From CAISIP01 sp038326025 (GTDB lineage Bacteria > Pseudomonadota > Gammaproteobacteria > Burkholderiales > Burkholderiaceae_C), in contig JBBQJP010000020.1 of NCBI GenBank assembly GCA_038326025.1, positions 1-64,000 on the forward strand: 64,000 bases of DNA, given 5' to 3'. This document shows, one piece after another, positions 55,864 to 64,000 of this stretch. Under the pieces are notes generated by a model. That model was not told the origin of the DNA. It did not search any database and saw only the letters and a list, made by a program, of their open reading frames with translations. The number at the start of each line of letters is the position of its first letter. Position 1 is the first letter of the stretch. The position numbers and the translations under genes are program-made.

Positions 55864-55917
55864 CCGGTAGTCCTCTTCTGTCGTCGTCCATCGACAGGTC
55901 GATTGTCGGTGCGGACC

Positions 55918-55934
55918 CTTAGCGTGCGCTTAAG
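55918..55934. promoter_or_regulatory. QseB/PmrA-type box upstream of the two-component operon
   Basis: CTTAGC-GTGCG-CTTAAG repeats, base for base in the half-sites, the element in front of htrA at 53645-53661. On the minus strand GACAAT about ten bases later may serve as -10. Confidence 0.72.
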
Positions 55935-56002
55935 TTACGGCGCTCAAGTCCCCACGCCCTGTCACCGGGAAGCGCCACTGTGGATGCGCCGGCGCGGTGC
56001 GA

Positions 56003-56611
56003 TCAGGGTGCGTCGACGCCAATCAACTGGGCCAGTGCCGGCGTTTCCATCGATCCGCCGCGCGTGACCAGCTGGCCGGTGCGGGCATTCTTGACGACGG
56101 TGAACGGCACACCTTCGAGGCCGAGGTTGTTGAACAGCTTGGTATTGGATTCGACGGCCTGTTTGGCTTCGTCGGTCACGTTGGAGCCGCTGCCGATGCC
56201 GCCACTGCCTGCCAGCAGCGATTTTTCATGTTCGGTCATGGCCTGCGCCGGATCGGCCGCCGACAGCAGCGTCGCACCCTGGGCCGAACTGGTGGGGTTG
56301 ATGAGTCCGACCGGCATCCAGACGAATTTGGCTTTCTTCTGCAACGGCTCAGCCGCATTCCACAGGTGGCCGCAATGGGGGCACTGGGGGTCGAAGAACA
56401 CATAGACGGTCGTGGTGCTCATCATCGAACCCACGGTGAATCCCTTGCCTTCGCTGGCCACGATCTCGACCGTCGGTGCACGTTTGCCCTGGTCGGCGGC
56501 GCCAGCTGGCTTGTTGGTGGCGCTGGAGCTGGTTTCTTCGGTTTTGGAGCAGGCGCCCAGAGCCAGGGTCACAGCCAGCAAAACCGGTAGAAGGAAACGG
56601 GAGCGGTTCAT
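56003..56611 (-). CDS. DsbG/DsbC-like thiol:disulfide interchange lipoprotein
   Basis: The protein has 202 residues from the ATG at 56611. The N-terminus MNRSRFLLPVLLAVTLALGACSK is a lipoprotein signal with lipobox LGAC, so the protein should be anchored in the periplasm. The thioredoxin fold has the active site FFDPQCPHCGHLW (CPHC, like DsbA and DsbG), and the cis-Pro is in EGVPFTVV. It lacks the N-terminal dimerisation domain of DsbC/DsbG (the region before the thioredoxin fold is only about 40 residues), so it may act as a monomer. It follows argH closely on the same strand; its start is 46 bases before the argH stop by overlap of reading with none of the coding sequence shared. Confidence 0.85.
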   Translation of the reverse strand: MNRSRFLLPVLLAVTLALGACSKTEETSSSATNKPAGAADQGKRAPTVEIVASEGKGFTVGSMMSTTTVYVFFDPQCPHCGHLWNAAEPLQKKAKFVWMPVGLINPTSSAQGATLLSAADPAQAMTEHEKSLLAGSGGIGSGSNVTDEAKQAVESNTKLFNNLGLEGVPFTVVKNARTGQLVTRGGSMETPALAQLIGVDAP

Positions 56612-56657
56612 GTTCGGCGAGCTTTCTAGAAAAGGGGAGGTTGTCGAATCGGGTGGG

Positions 56658-58055
56658 TCAGGCCAGCCGTTGGCGGTGCCGCGCAATCTGCGCGCGCACC
56701 TGCTGTGGCGCCGTGCCGCCCAGGATGTTACGGGCTTGCAGTGAACCGCGCAGGCTCAGCACCTCATAAACATCCTGTTCGATGCGGGAATTGAAACCCT
56801 GCAGCACCTGTAAAGGCAACTCGGCCAGGTCGACACCCTGATCAATCGCGCTCTTGACGGCATGGGCCACGGTTTCATGGGCGTCGCGGAACGGCAGGCC
56901 TTTGCGTGTCAGGTAGTCGGCCAGATCGGTCGCAGTGGCGTAACCGCGGCTGGCCGCGCGTTCCATCGCTTCAGGGCGCACCGTGATGCCCTGCACCATC
57001 TCGGCAAAGATGCGCAGCGTGTCCTTGAGCGTGTCAACGCTGTCGAACAGCGGTTCCTTGTCTTCCTGGTTGTCCTTGTTGTAGGCCAGGGGCTGGCCTT
57101 TCATCAAGGTGATCAGGCCCATCAGGTGGCCGACCACACGGCCGGTTTTTCCGCGGGCGAGTTCGGGTACGTCCGGGTTTTTCTTCTGCGGCATGATCGA
57201 GCTGCCGGTGCAGAAACGGTCGGCAATGTCGATGAAGCCGAAACTCTGGCTCATCCACAACACCAGTTCTTCGCTCAACCGGCTGAAGTGCACCATGCAC
57301 AGGCTGGCCGCTGCAGCGAACTCGATGGCGAAGTCGCGGTCGCTGACGGCGTCCAGGCTGTTCTGGCACACGCTGTCCATGCCCAGCGTGGCCGCTACCC
57401 GTTCGCGGTCGAGTGGGTAGCTGGTGCCGGCGAGTGCAGCGGCGCCCAGCGGCAGGCGGTTGACACGTCGGCGCACGTCGGCCATGCGCTCAAAATCGCG
57501 CGAGAACATCTCGACATAGGCCAGCATGTGGTGGCCAAAAGCCACCGGCTGGGCTACCTGCAGATGCGTGAAGCCGGGCAGGATCACATCGGTGTTCTTC
57601 TCCGCCAGATCGACCAGGGCCACCTGCAGCTGGCGCAGCAGGTCGGAGATGACGTCGATCTCGTCACGCAGCCACAGCCGCACGTCGGTGGCGACCTGGT
57701 CATTGCGTGAACGACCGGTGTGCAGGCGTTTGCCGGCATCTCCCGCGAGTTGCGTCAATCGCGCCTCGATGTTCAGGTGCACGTCCTCAAGGTCGAGCTT
57801 CCATTCAAAAGTACCGGCCTCGATTTCTGCCGTGATGCTTTGCAAACCCGCGACGATGGCATCGTGGTCCTGCTGGCTGATGATGCCCTGATGGCACAAC
57901 ATCTCGGCATGGGCCAGCGAGCCGGCGATGTCTACCCGCCACAGGCGTTTGTCGAAAAACACGCTGGAGGTGTAGCGCTTGACGAGGTCGCTCATGGGCT
58001 CGGAGAACAGCGCTGACCACGCGGCCGATTTGTTGTCGAGTTGGTTCTGGGACAT
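56658..58055 (-). CDS. argH: Argininosuccinate lyase
   Basis: This 465-residue cytosolic enzyme splits argininosuccinate into arginine and fumarate, the last step of arginine synthesis. The superfamily signature GSSIMPQKKNPD (about residue 285) with the catalytic Ser loop is intact, and HTGRSRNDQVATDVRLW and GFTHLQVAQPVAFGHH are the other two conserved regions. Start 58055 with upstream TCCCCATCC-type purines on the minus strand. Divergent from algZ, the arrangement seen in pseudomonads as well. Confidence 0.98.
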   Translation of the reverse strand: MSQNQLDNKSAAWSALFSEPMSDLVKRYTSSVFFDKRLWRVDIAGSLAHAEMLCHQGIISQQDHDAIVAGLQSITAEIEAGTFEWKLDLEDVHLNIEARLTQLAGDAGKRLHTGRSRNDQVATDVRLWLRDEIDVISDLLRQLQVALVDLAEKNTDVILPGFTHLQVAQPVAFGHHMLAYVEMFSRDFERMADVRRRVNRLPLGAAALAGTSYPLDRERVAATLGMDSVCQNSLDAVSDRDFAIEFAAAASLCMVHFSRLSEELVLWMSQSFGFIDIADRFCTGSSIMPQKKNPDVPELARGKTGRVVGHLMGLITLMKGQPLAYNKDNQEDKEPLFDSVDTLKDTLRIFAEMVQGITVRPEAMERAASRGYATATDLADYLTRKGLPFRDAHETVAHAVKSAIDQGVDLAELPLQVLQGFNSRIEQDVYEVLSLRGSLQARNILGGTAPQQVRAQIARHRQRLA

Positions 58056-58133
58056 GGATGGGGAAAGTTGGTCGGGCCAGGATCTGGTCCGAAGGGAGCA
58101 AGATCACCAATAATCGGGGTTACAACCCGAACA

Positions 58134-59174
58134 ATGATGAAAGACAGCCAGATTTTATCGACCTTTCACGAACTCGAGGCCATGCGCGATACCGCGCAGT
58201 CGCCACGGGCGCTGATATTCGACGCCTGCCAACTCGGTGTGTTGCTGCGCGCGGTGTTGTTTGTCGAGATGGTGATGGCCGTCGGTGCCTTGTACGGTAC
58301 GTCCTCGGTGCTGGACTGGGTGCTGCGCCTGTCGATCCTGACCGGCGCGGCCTTGCCGGGAATTCTGGTCTGGATGGTGGTGGCCTGCGGCAGCAAAATC
58401 TTGCTGTCCCGGCTGCCGACGCCCTGGCAGTACGCAGCGGGCGTGTCGCTGGGCGCTTTCGCCGGCGTGGCAGGTTGTGCCATGCTGTTGCTCGCGGGGG
58501 TGCTTGAAAACGGTCCGTGGCTGGCAAGTGGTGTCACCGGCGCCGCGTTGGCCGCGGCACTGGTGGCCGCGCTGGTGCTACGTGCACAGGCTCGCACACC
58601 GGCTGCCACTACAGCGCGCCTGTCCGAATTGCAGTCGCGTATCCGCCCGCATTTTCTATTCAATACGCTCAACAGTGCCATTGCGCTGGTACGTGCCGAG
58701 CCCGCCAAGGCCGAGGCCATGCTGGAGGATCTCAGCGACCTGTTCCGACATGCGCTGGTGGACCAGGGCGAATCGGTGACGCTGGCCGACGAAATCGAAC
58801 TGGCGCGGCGTTACCTGGCCATCGAGCAGGTGCGTTTTGGTGACCGGCTGCGCCTGGAGTGGGACCTCGATCCTGAGGCCGATCGCGCGATGTTGCCACC
58901 GCTGTTGCTCCAACCCCTGGTTGAAAACGCGGTGCACCATGGCGTGGAGCCCAGCGATACCGGCGCTACCGTGCACATATCGAGCCAACGCCGCGGTAGC
59001 GTCGTCGTGATCAAGGTCACCAACACCGTTCCGGCGGGAGCGGGTCTGCGCGGCCACGGGCTGGCACTTGACAATGTGCGCGCCCGGTTGCGCTTGCTGC
59101 ATGATGTGCAAGGGCGCTTTCGCAGCGGATTGGTCGATGGCGTGTTCCATGTGCGCATGGAGGTGCCGTTGTGA
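58134..59174 (+). CDS. algZ: LytS/AlgZ-type sensor histidine kinase
   Basis: A 346-residue membrane kinase. Four hydrophobic helices occupy residues about 30-145. The His_kinase domain follows (about 165-245): RIRPHFLFNTLNSAIALVRAEPAKAEAMLEDLSDLFRHAL, with the phospho-acceptor His in PHFLFN. The ATPase part has LLLQPLVENAVHHGVEP and GHGLALDNVRARL. This unorthodox build and the gene order argH-algZ-algR are those of the AlgZ(FimS)/AlgR system that governs alginate and type IV pili in Pseudomonas. Start at the first of two adjacent ATG codons; overlap of four bases with algR. Confidence 0.92.
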   Translation: MMKDSQILSTFHELEAMRDTAQSPRALIFDACQLGVLLRAVLFVEMVMAVGALYGTSSVLDWVLRLSILTGAALPGILVWMVVACGSKILLSRLPTPWQYAAGVSLGAFAGVAGCAMLLLAGVLENGPWLASGVTGAALAAALVAALVLRAQARTPAATTARLSELQSRIRPHFLFNTLNSAIALVRAEPAKAEAMLEDLSDLFRHALVDQGESVTLADEIELARRYLAIEQVRFGDRLRLEWDLDPEADRAMLPPLLLQPLVENAVHHGVEPSDTGATVHISSQRRGSVVVIKVTNTVPAGAGLRGHGLALDNVRARLRLLHDVQGRFRSGLVDGVFHVRMEVPL

Positions 59175-59917
59175 CGCTGAAAGCCTTGATCGTCGACGAT
59201 GAGGCGCTGGCACGCAGCCGCATGCGCAGCCTGCTGCAAGATTGTGTGTCGCCCAAGATCGCGGTCGAGGGGGAGGCGGCGCATGCAGCGCAGGCGCTGG
59301 CCTTGCTGGCGCAGCAGCCATTCGATGTGGTGCTGCTGGATATTCACATGCCGGGCACCGATGGTCTGGCACTGGCACAGCAGATTGCCTGCCGGCCCCA
59401 TGCGCCTGCGGTGGTGTTTGTCACCGCGCATGCGGGCCATGCAGTGCGGGCGTTCGACCTGGAGGCGGTCGACTATGTGACCAAACCTGTGCGCTTGTCC
59501 CGCCTGATTCTGGCGCTGCAGAAGGTCGAGCGTCGCGTTGCAGCGACCCGCGCCTTGTTGCCCGATACAGCGGTCCCGTCGCTGACGATTCAGGATCGCG
59601 GGCGCACCGAGCGATTGCCGCTTTCAGAGGTGGTTTATCTCAAGGCCGAACTCAAGTACGTCACGGTGCGCACCGCCGACCGCAACCTGATCCTGGACGG
59701 CTCTCTGAGCGAACTGGAAGAGCGCCATGGCGCCTACTTCCTGCGTGTGCATCGCAACGCGCTGGTCGCCCGGCGCCGGGTGCGTGCGTTGGAAAAACAT
59801 TTCGACGAGGAGGAGGGCGAAGGCTGGGGCGTGCGGCTGCTCGGCGTCGACGAAATGCTGGCCGTCTCGCGCCGGCAGTTGGCGGCGGTGCGCGAACTGC
59901 TCAATACGGCGGACTGA
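59171..59917 (+). CDS. algR: LytTR-family response regulator, AlgR-like
   Basis: A 248-residue regulator starting with GTG inside the algZ stop. The receiver shows IVDDEALARSRMRSLL, phospho-acceptor in LLDIHMPGTDGL and Lys in VDYVTKPVRLSRLI. The LytTR DNA-binding domain (about 140-245) has VVYLKAELKYVTVRTADRNLILDGSLSELEERHGAYFLRVHRNALV. It should control surface or envelope genes as AlgR does; targets here are unknown. Confidence 0.93.
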   Translation: MTLKALIVDDEALARSRMRSLLQDCVSPKIAVEGEAAHAAQALALLAQQPFDVVLLDIHMPGTDGLALAQQIACRPHAPAVVFVTAHAGHAVRAFDLEAVDYVTKPVRLSRLILALQKVERRVAATRALLPDTAVPSLTIQDRGRTERLPLSEVVYLKAELKYVTVRTADRNLILDGSLSELEERHGAYFLRVHRNALVARRRVRALEKHFDEEEGEGWGVRLLGVDEMLAVSRRQLAAVRELLNTAD

Positions 59918-59943
59918 CGCGCCTGGCAATCCACTCGGACCCG

Positions 59944-60837
59944 ATGAACGAGACGCTGGACACACAAATCCGGGCCTTGCCCTGCTTCACCGGCGTTTCA
60001 CACGTGGCGGAGCTCCGTGGCGGCATGACCAATCGCAATTACCGGATCGACGACCGATCAGGCTCTTACGTGGTGCGACTGGGTCAGGACATTCCCGAGC
60101 ATGGTGTGCTGCGCTGGCATGAACTGGCGGCGGCCAGGGCGGCCCATGCCGCAGGTATCTCGCCCGAGGTTGTCTACGCCGCACCGGGTGTGTTGGTCAG
60201 CCGCTTCATCGACGGTCGGACCTTGTTGGCGCAGGATCTGCGCGTGGACGGTCAACTGGCGGCACTGGTGCCGCTGCTGCAGCGTTGCCATCGCGAGATT
60301 GCCCGCCATTTGACCGGGCCGGTGCTGATGTTCTGGGTGTTCCAGGTGATCCGCAATTACCTGGCGCGACTGCACGATGGCAGCAAAGGCGAACTGCACC
60401 ATCGGCTGGCCGGGTTTGCCGCGCTGGCGCCGGTGCTGGAGCAGGCTGTGGGACCGGTCGATATCGTGTTCGGGCACAACGACCTGCTGGCGGCCAACTG
60501 GATCGACGACGGACAGCGCCTGTGGCTGATCGACTGGGACTACGCCGGTTTCAACAGCCCGTTGTTCGACCTGGCCAATCTGTCGGGCAACAACGCCTTC
60601 GACGCGGCGCAGGACCAGGCGTTGTTGCACGCCTACTTTGGGCGAGCGCCCGATGCGGCGTGTATGCGTGCTTTCCTCGCGATGCGTTGCGCGTCAGCAT
60701 TGCGTGAGACCTTGTGGGCGCTGGTGTCGCAACAGGTCTCGACGGTGGATGTCGACTACGCAAGCTACGCCCGCGACTGGTGTGATCGCCTGGATACGAG
60801 CCGACAGGAATTCGAGGCCGGTCGGCGTTTGAGCTGA
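59944..60837 (+). CDS. Choline/aminoglycoside-kinase-like phosphotransferase
   Basis: A 297-residue protein-kinase-like enzyme. Features: nucleotide-binding LRGGMTNRNYRID, conserved Lys equivalent in YVVRLG (Arg here instead of Lys), catalytic loop VFGHNDLLAANWIDD (Brenner motif HNDxxxxN) and metal-binding WLIDWDYAGFNSPLFDLANL. It matches choline kinase/LicA-type and ethanolamine kinases better than antibiotic kinases. The Arg in the ATP-lysine position is unusual but may be a misreading of strand order. It starts 27 bases after algR. Confidence 0.87.
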   Translation: MNETLDTQIRALPCFTGVSHVAELRGGMTNRNYRIDDRSGSYVVRLGQDIPEHGVLRWHELAAARAAHAAGISPEVVYAAPGVLVSRFIDGRTLLAQDLRVDGQLAALVPLLQRCHREIARHLTGPVLMFWVFQVIRNYLARLHDGSKGELHHRLAGFAALAPVLEQAVGPVDIVFGHNDLLAANWIDDGQRLWLIDWDYAGFNSPLFDLANLSGNNAFDAAQDQALLHAYFGRAPDAACMRAFLAMRCASALRETLWALVSQQVSTVDVDYASYARDWCDRLDTSRQEFEAGRRLS

Positions 60838-60870
60838 GGCGCAAATGCCGCACGGGCCTCGACCGGAGGT

Positions 60871-63705
60871 TCAGCCGGTATTGCGCAAGCCCGCTGCGAT
60901 ACCGTTGATCGAGATATGGATGCCGCGCCGCAGGCGGTCATCGATCTGCCCTGCGCGGTGGCGCCGGATCAGTTCGATCTGCAGATGGTGCAGCGGATCG
61001 ATGTACGGAAAGCGGTGGCGGATGGAGCGCTGCAAGGCCGCATTGTTGGCCAGCCGGTGCTTGTCGCCGGTGATTTGCGCCAGCGCGGTGGATGTCAGGT
61101 GCCATTCGGCCTCGATCATCGCCAGGATTTTCTTGCGCAGCCGTGTGTTGCGCACCAGTTCCGCGTAACGCGATGCCAGGGCCAGGTCGCTCTTGGCCAT
61201 CACCATATCCATGTTGGACAGCAATGCCCGGAAGAACGGCCACTGGCGCTCCATTTTCTGCAGCGTGGCCATGCGTTCCTTGCGCGAGTCCTCGCCTGGC
61301 GTCTGGAGGAATTCGCTGATGGCCGAGCCGAAACCGTACCAGCCTGGCAGTGTCAGCCGGCACTGGCCCCAGCTGAAACCCCAGGGGATGGCGCGCAGGT
61401 CTTCGATCGCCTGGGACGGTTTGCGCGAGGCCGGGCGTGAGCCGATGTTGAGTTCGGCGATCTCGCGTATCGGCGTGGCACCGAAAAAATACTCGGTGAA
61501 ACCGGGCGTCTGGTAAACCAGCTTGCGATATGCCGCCATGCTGGCTTTGGACAAGGCCGTGGCGGTTTCGATGAATACCTTGGGGACCGGCTTGGCCGGC
61601 GGCATCAGGGTGGCTTCAAGGGTTGCCGCAACCAGGGTTTCCAGGTTGCGCCGCCCGATATCCGGGTTGGCGTACTTGCTGCCGATGACTTCACCTTGTT
61701 CGGTCAGGCGGATCTGGCCGCGCACGGTTCCCGGTGGCTGGGCCAGAATCGCCTGGTAGCTTGGCCCACCGCCCCGTCCGACCGTGCCGCCACGGCCATG
61801 GAACATGCGCAGCCGGATCGGTGCCTGGCCGGGCCGTGTGTCGGCCAGTTCGTCGAACAAAGCGACCAGCGCGACTTCGGCCAGATACAACTCCCAGTTG
61901 CTGGTGAAGATGCCGCCGTCCTTGTTGCTGTCGGAGTAGCCCAGCATGATGTCCTGCTCGGCGCCGCTGCGCCGCACCATGTCCTGGATCGCCGGCAGCC
62001 CGTAAAAGTCACGCATGATGCCGGACGCGTTGCGCAGGTCTTCGATGGTCTCGAACAACGGTACGACGATCAGGTCGGTGCGCGGTTCGCGGTCCAGCGT
62101 GTCGTGCATCAGGCCGGTTTCTTTTTGCAGCAGCAATACCTCAAGAAGGTCGCTGACGGTCTCGGTGTGGCTGATGATGTAGTGGCGCAGCGACTGGCGG
62201 CCGAATCGCGCCAGCATGTCACGCGCGCAGTCAAAGATGGCGAGCTCGTCTTGGACCAGCGTCGAATAGCCATGGTTGAACACCCGCAGTGGCCGGGCGT
62301 CCTTGAGCAGTGTCATCAGCACCTGCTGCTTGGCTGCTTCGTCGAGCTTGGAATAAGCGGGTGTAATGCGTGCCACGGACAGCAACTCGGCCACGACCTC
62401 CTCGTGTTTGTCCGAGCTCTGGCGCAGATCGACGGTGGCCAGATGAAATCCGAACACATCAACCGCGCGGATCAGTGGCTGCAGCCGGTTGCTCGCCAGC
62501 GCGCCGCTGTGGTTTTCCATCAGCGAGGTCTCGATCGTGCGCAGATCGGCGTTGAACGCCTGCGCATCCGCATACGGGTTCTGCGGTGCCACCGCATGGC
62601 GCGCTGCTTCGCCGCCGGTCAGATCCTTGAGCGTGGCGGCCAACCGCGCATAAATGCCGGTCAGCGCGAGTCGGTAAGGCTCGTCCTGACGATGTTCGTT
62701 GGTGTCGGGCGAACTCGCCGCCAGTGCCTTCATCTGCGGCGAACAGGTCGCCAGGATGGCCGAGATCGACAGCTCGCCGCCCAGCAGGTGCACTTCGGTC
62801 AGGTAGTGGCGCAATGCCACATCGGCCTGGCGCTTGAGCGCATACGCCAGGGTTTGCGCGCTGACGTTCGGATTGCCGTCGCGGTCACCGCCGATCCACT
62901 GGCCCATGCGCAGAAAACTGTGGATGTTGCGCTGGCCCAGTTCGCGTTCCAGGTCGGCATAAAGCCGGGGAATCTCGCGCAGGAATGTGGCTTCGTAGTA
63001 GCTCAGCGCGTTCTCGATCTCGTCGGCCACGGTGAGCTTGGTGAAACGCAGCAACCGGGTCTGCCAAAGCTGCGTGACCCGGGCCCGGATCAGCGCCTCG
63101 TTGCGCGCCAGCTCACGCGGCGTGAATGCGTCCTTGCCGGTCTGCCCGGCCAGCGCCTGCAGGCGTATGGCATCACGGGCGGTGAGCAACTGTGCAATGC
63201 CACGCTCGGCGTCCAGAATGCTCTTGCGCTGCACCTCGGTCGGGTGGGCTGTCAACACGGGGGACACAAAACTGCCGGCCAGCGTCTTGACGATGGTCGA
63301 CGGAACCACACCGGCCCAGCGCAAGCGCGACAAGGCCACATCGATGCTGCCCTCCTGGGTGTTGCCGGCACGCTCGTGAAAGGCCCGCCGGCGGATGTGG
63401 TGGCGGTCTTCGGCCAGATTGACCAGATGGCTGAAATAGGTGAATGCGCGGATCACGCTGACCGTCTGGTCGCCACTGAGTCCGACCAGCAACTTCTTGA
63501 GCGAGCGGTCGGCGTCCTGGTCGGCATGGCGGCGAAACGCCACGGACAACTTGCGGATCTGCTCGATGACCTCGAAAGCAGCCTCTCCATCCTGGTCGCG
63601 GATCACATCGCCCAGAATGCGTCCGAGCAAGCGGATGTCCTCGACCAGTGGGCGTTCGTTTTCGCGCGTGCGGCGGGTTGTTTCGGTCGGTGTCTTACTG
63701 GTCAT
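60871..63705 (-). CDS. ppc: Phosphoenolpyruvate carboxylase
   Basis: This 944-residue enzyme carboxylates PEP to oxaloacetate to refill the citric acid cycle. Signature 1 is VLTAHPTEVQRKSI with the catalytic His (about residue 153). Signature 2 is MLGYSDSNKDGGIFTSNW, and the glycine-rich loop FHGRGGTVGRGGGP is also intact. The C-terminus ends GLRNTG, the QNTG-type end needed for activity and aspartate inhibition. The gene stands alone, convergent with the kinase-like gene and divergent from hemC. Confidence 0.98.
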   Translation of the reverse strand: MTSKTPTETTRRTRENERPLVEDIRLLGRILGDVIRDQDGEAAFEVIEQIRKLSVAFRRHADQDADRSLKKLLVGLSGDQTVSVIRAFTYFSHLVNLAEDRHHIRRRAFHERAGNTQEGSIDVALSRLRWAGVVPSTIVKTLAGSFVSPVLTAHPTEVQRKSILDAERGIAQLLTARDAIRLQALAGQTGKDAFTPRELARNEALIRARVTQLWQTRLLRFTKLTVADEIENALSYYEATFLREIPRLYADLERELGQRNIHSFLRMGQWIGGDRDGNPNVSAQTLAYALKRQADVALRHYLTEVHLLGGELSISAILATCSPQMKALAASSPDTNEHRQDEPYRLALTGIYARLAATLKDLTGGEAARHAVAPQNPYADAQAFNADLRTIETSLMENHSGALASNRLQPLIRAVDVFGFHLATVDLRQSSDKHEEVVAELLSVARITPAYSKLDEAAKQQVLMTLLKDARPLRVFNHGYSTLVQDELAIFDCARDMLARFGRQSLRHYIISHTETVSDLLEVLLLQKETGLMHDTLDREPRTDLIVVPLFETIEDLRNASGIMRDFYGLPAIQDMVRRSGAEQDIMLGYSDSNKDGGIFTSNWELYLAEVALVALFDELADTRPGQAPIRLRMFHGRGGTVGRGGGPSYQAILAQPPGTVRGQIRLTEQGEVIGSKYANPDIGRRNLETLVAATLEATLMPPAKPVPKVFIETATALSKASMAAYRKLVYQTPGFTEYFFGATPIREIAELNIGSRPASRKPSQAIEDLRAIPWGFSWGQCRLTLPGWYGFGSAISEFLQTPGEDSRKERMATLQKMERQWPFFRALLSNMDMVMAKSDLALASRYAELVRNTRLRKKILAMIEAEWHLTSTALAQITGDKHRLANNAALQRSIRHRFPYIDPLHHLQIELIRRHRAGQIDDRLRRGIHISINGIAAGLRNTG

Positions 63706-63787
63706 GAAAGGGCATGGATAGGGGGCGGGCGCAGTTGGCCCATGCTAGCATCGCGGCGCCCCATGTGATTACCAACCGGTTACGACT

Positions 63788-64000
63788 TTGACCCTGTCCG
63801 CTCGCCCCTGTCTTGTGATTGCCACCCGTGAAAGCCGGCTGGCTATGTGGCAGGCCCGCCATGTGCAGCAACTGCTCGAGGCCCGGGGCCATCGCGTTCA
63901 ATTGCTGGGCATGACGACACGCGGCGACCAGATTCTGGACCGCACCTTGAGCAAGGTCGGTGGCAAGGGTCTGTTCGTCAAGGAGTTGGAAACGTCGCTG
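63788..64000 (+). CDS. hemC: Hydroxymethylbilane synthase, N-terminal part (cut by window edge)
   Basis: The frame from the TTG at 63788 to the end gives about 71 residues: CLVIATRESRLAMWQARHVQQL, VQLLGMTTRGDQILDRTLSKVGGKGLFVKELETSL. These are the conserved N-terminal segments of porphobilinogen deaminase, with the (A)TRxSxLAxWQA and GGKGLFxKELE motifs. It builds the linear tetrapyrrole for heme. No ATG is in frame upstream, so TTG is my choice. In Pseudomonas hemC follows algR directly; here the kinase-like gene and ppc lie between. Confidence 0.93.
   Translation, partial: MTLSARPCLVIATRESRLAMWQARHVQQLLEARGHRVQLLGMTTRGDQILDRTLSKVGGKGLFVKELETSL

Noticed and set aside
61696..63768. A 690-codon plus-strand open frame opposite ppc
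   Set aside because: The minus strand encodes a full-length PEP carboxylase with all signatures; the opposite frame has no motif.

Overview
The window is a high-GC, densely packed bacterial chromosome segment that looks like a betaproteobacterium of the order Burkholderiales, probably close to Comamonadaceae. The grounds are protein style, the argH-algZ-algR ... ppc-hemC gene neighbourhood, a qseBC-like pair next to htrA, and GC-rich dispersed repeats placed inside genes. These are impressions from reading; no similarity search was run. No rRNA, tRNA or CRISPR array was seen, and no gap between genes exceeds about 300 bases.

Layout. 1-600: the end of an IS110-family insertion sequence, cut by the window edge. 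710-2282: 5-formyl-THF cyclo-ligase and, divergently, an exported pentapeptide-repeat protein. 2387-14659: a metabolic island. A plus-strand operon (periplasmic binding protein, ABC permease, creatininase-like amidohydrolase, GST, HD-domain protein, AhpD-like protein) converges on a minus-strand operon (2OG-Fe(II) oxygenase, permease, binding protein, permease, ATPase, Rieske oxygenase). A cobalamin-independent methionine-synthase-like gene (MesD-like) and a decayed BNR-repeat gene follow. The two operons share one visible ABC ATPase and have similar palindromes upstream, so they are probably co-regulated parts of one uptake and oxidation pathway whose substrate I cannot name.

14741-33694: the most striking region, seven tightly spaced minus-strand genes. 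In transcription order they are a GAF-HlyD adaptor, a PqqD-like/M50 protease/HlyD-like membrane protein, a shortened SecA-like ATPase, a periplasmic adaptor, a 2,637-residue DUF4347/LEPR-XLL-type repeat protein, a hybrid histidine kinase with receiver and Hpt domains, and a receiver-GGDEF(degenerate)-EAL protein. I read this as a candidate dedicated export, processing and display system for a giant surface protein, with a signalling module that lowers c-di-GMP.

33961-41691: stress-type genes (UspA, hemerythrin-like, two PNPOx-like proteins one of which carries a GAF domain, Hsp20 under a perfect FNR/Anr-type box), an FtsX-type permease without its ATPase, and a threonine/3-hydroxyaspartate dehydratase. 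41729-45227: a TPP riboswitch followed by thiBPQ. 45276-48631: MFS exporter, DUF1653 protein, P-loop kinase-like protein, uracil-DNA-glycosylase-like protein, SMR efflux pump. 48637-51897: an enolase-superfamily dehydratase/racemase, an EamA transporter and an FMN 2-hydroxy-acid dehydrogenase, probably a sugar-acid or hydroxy-acid operon. 52113-55863: HtrA/DegP protease and a QseBC-like two-component system, each preceded by the same QseB/PmrA-type direct repeat. 56003-64000: DsbG-like lipoprotein, argH, algZ/algR, a choline/aminoglycoside-kinase-like gene, ppc, and the start of hemC.
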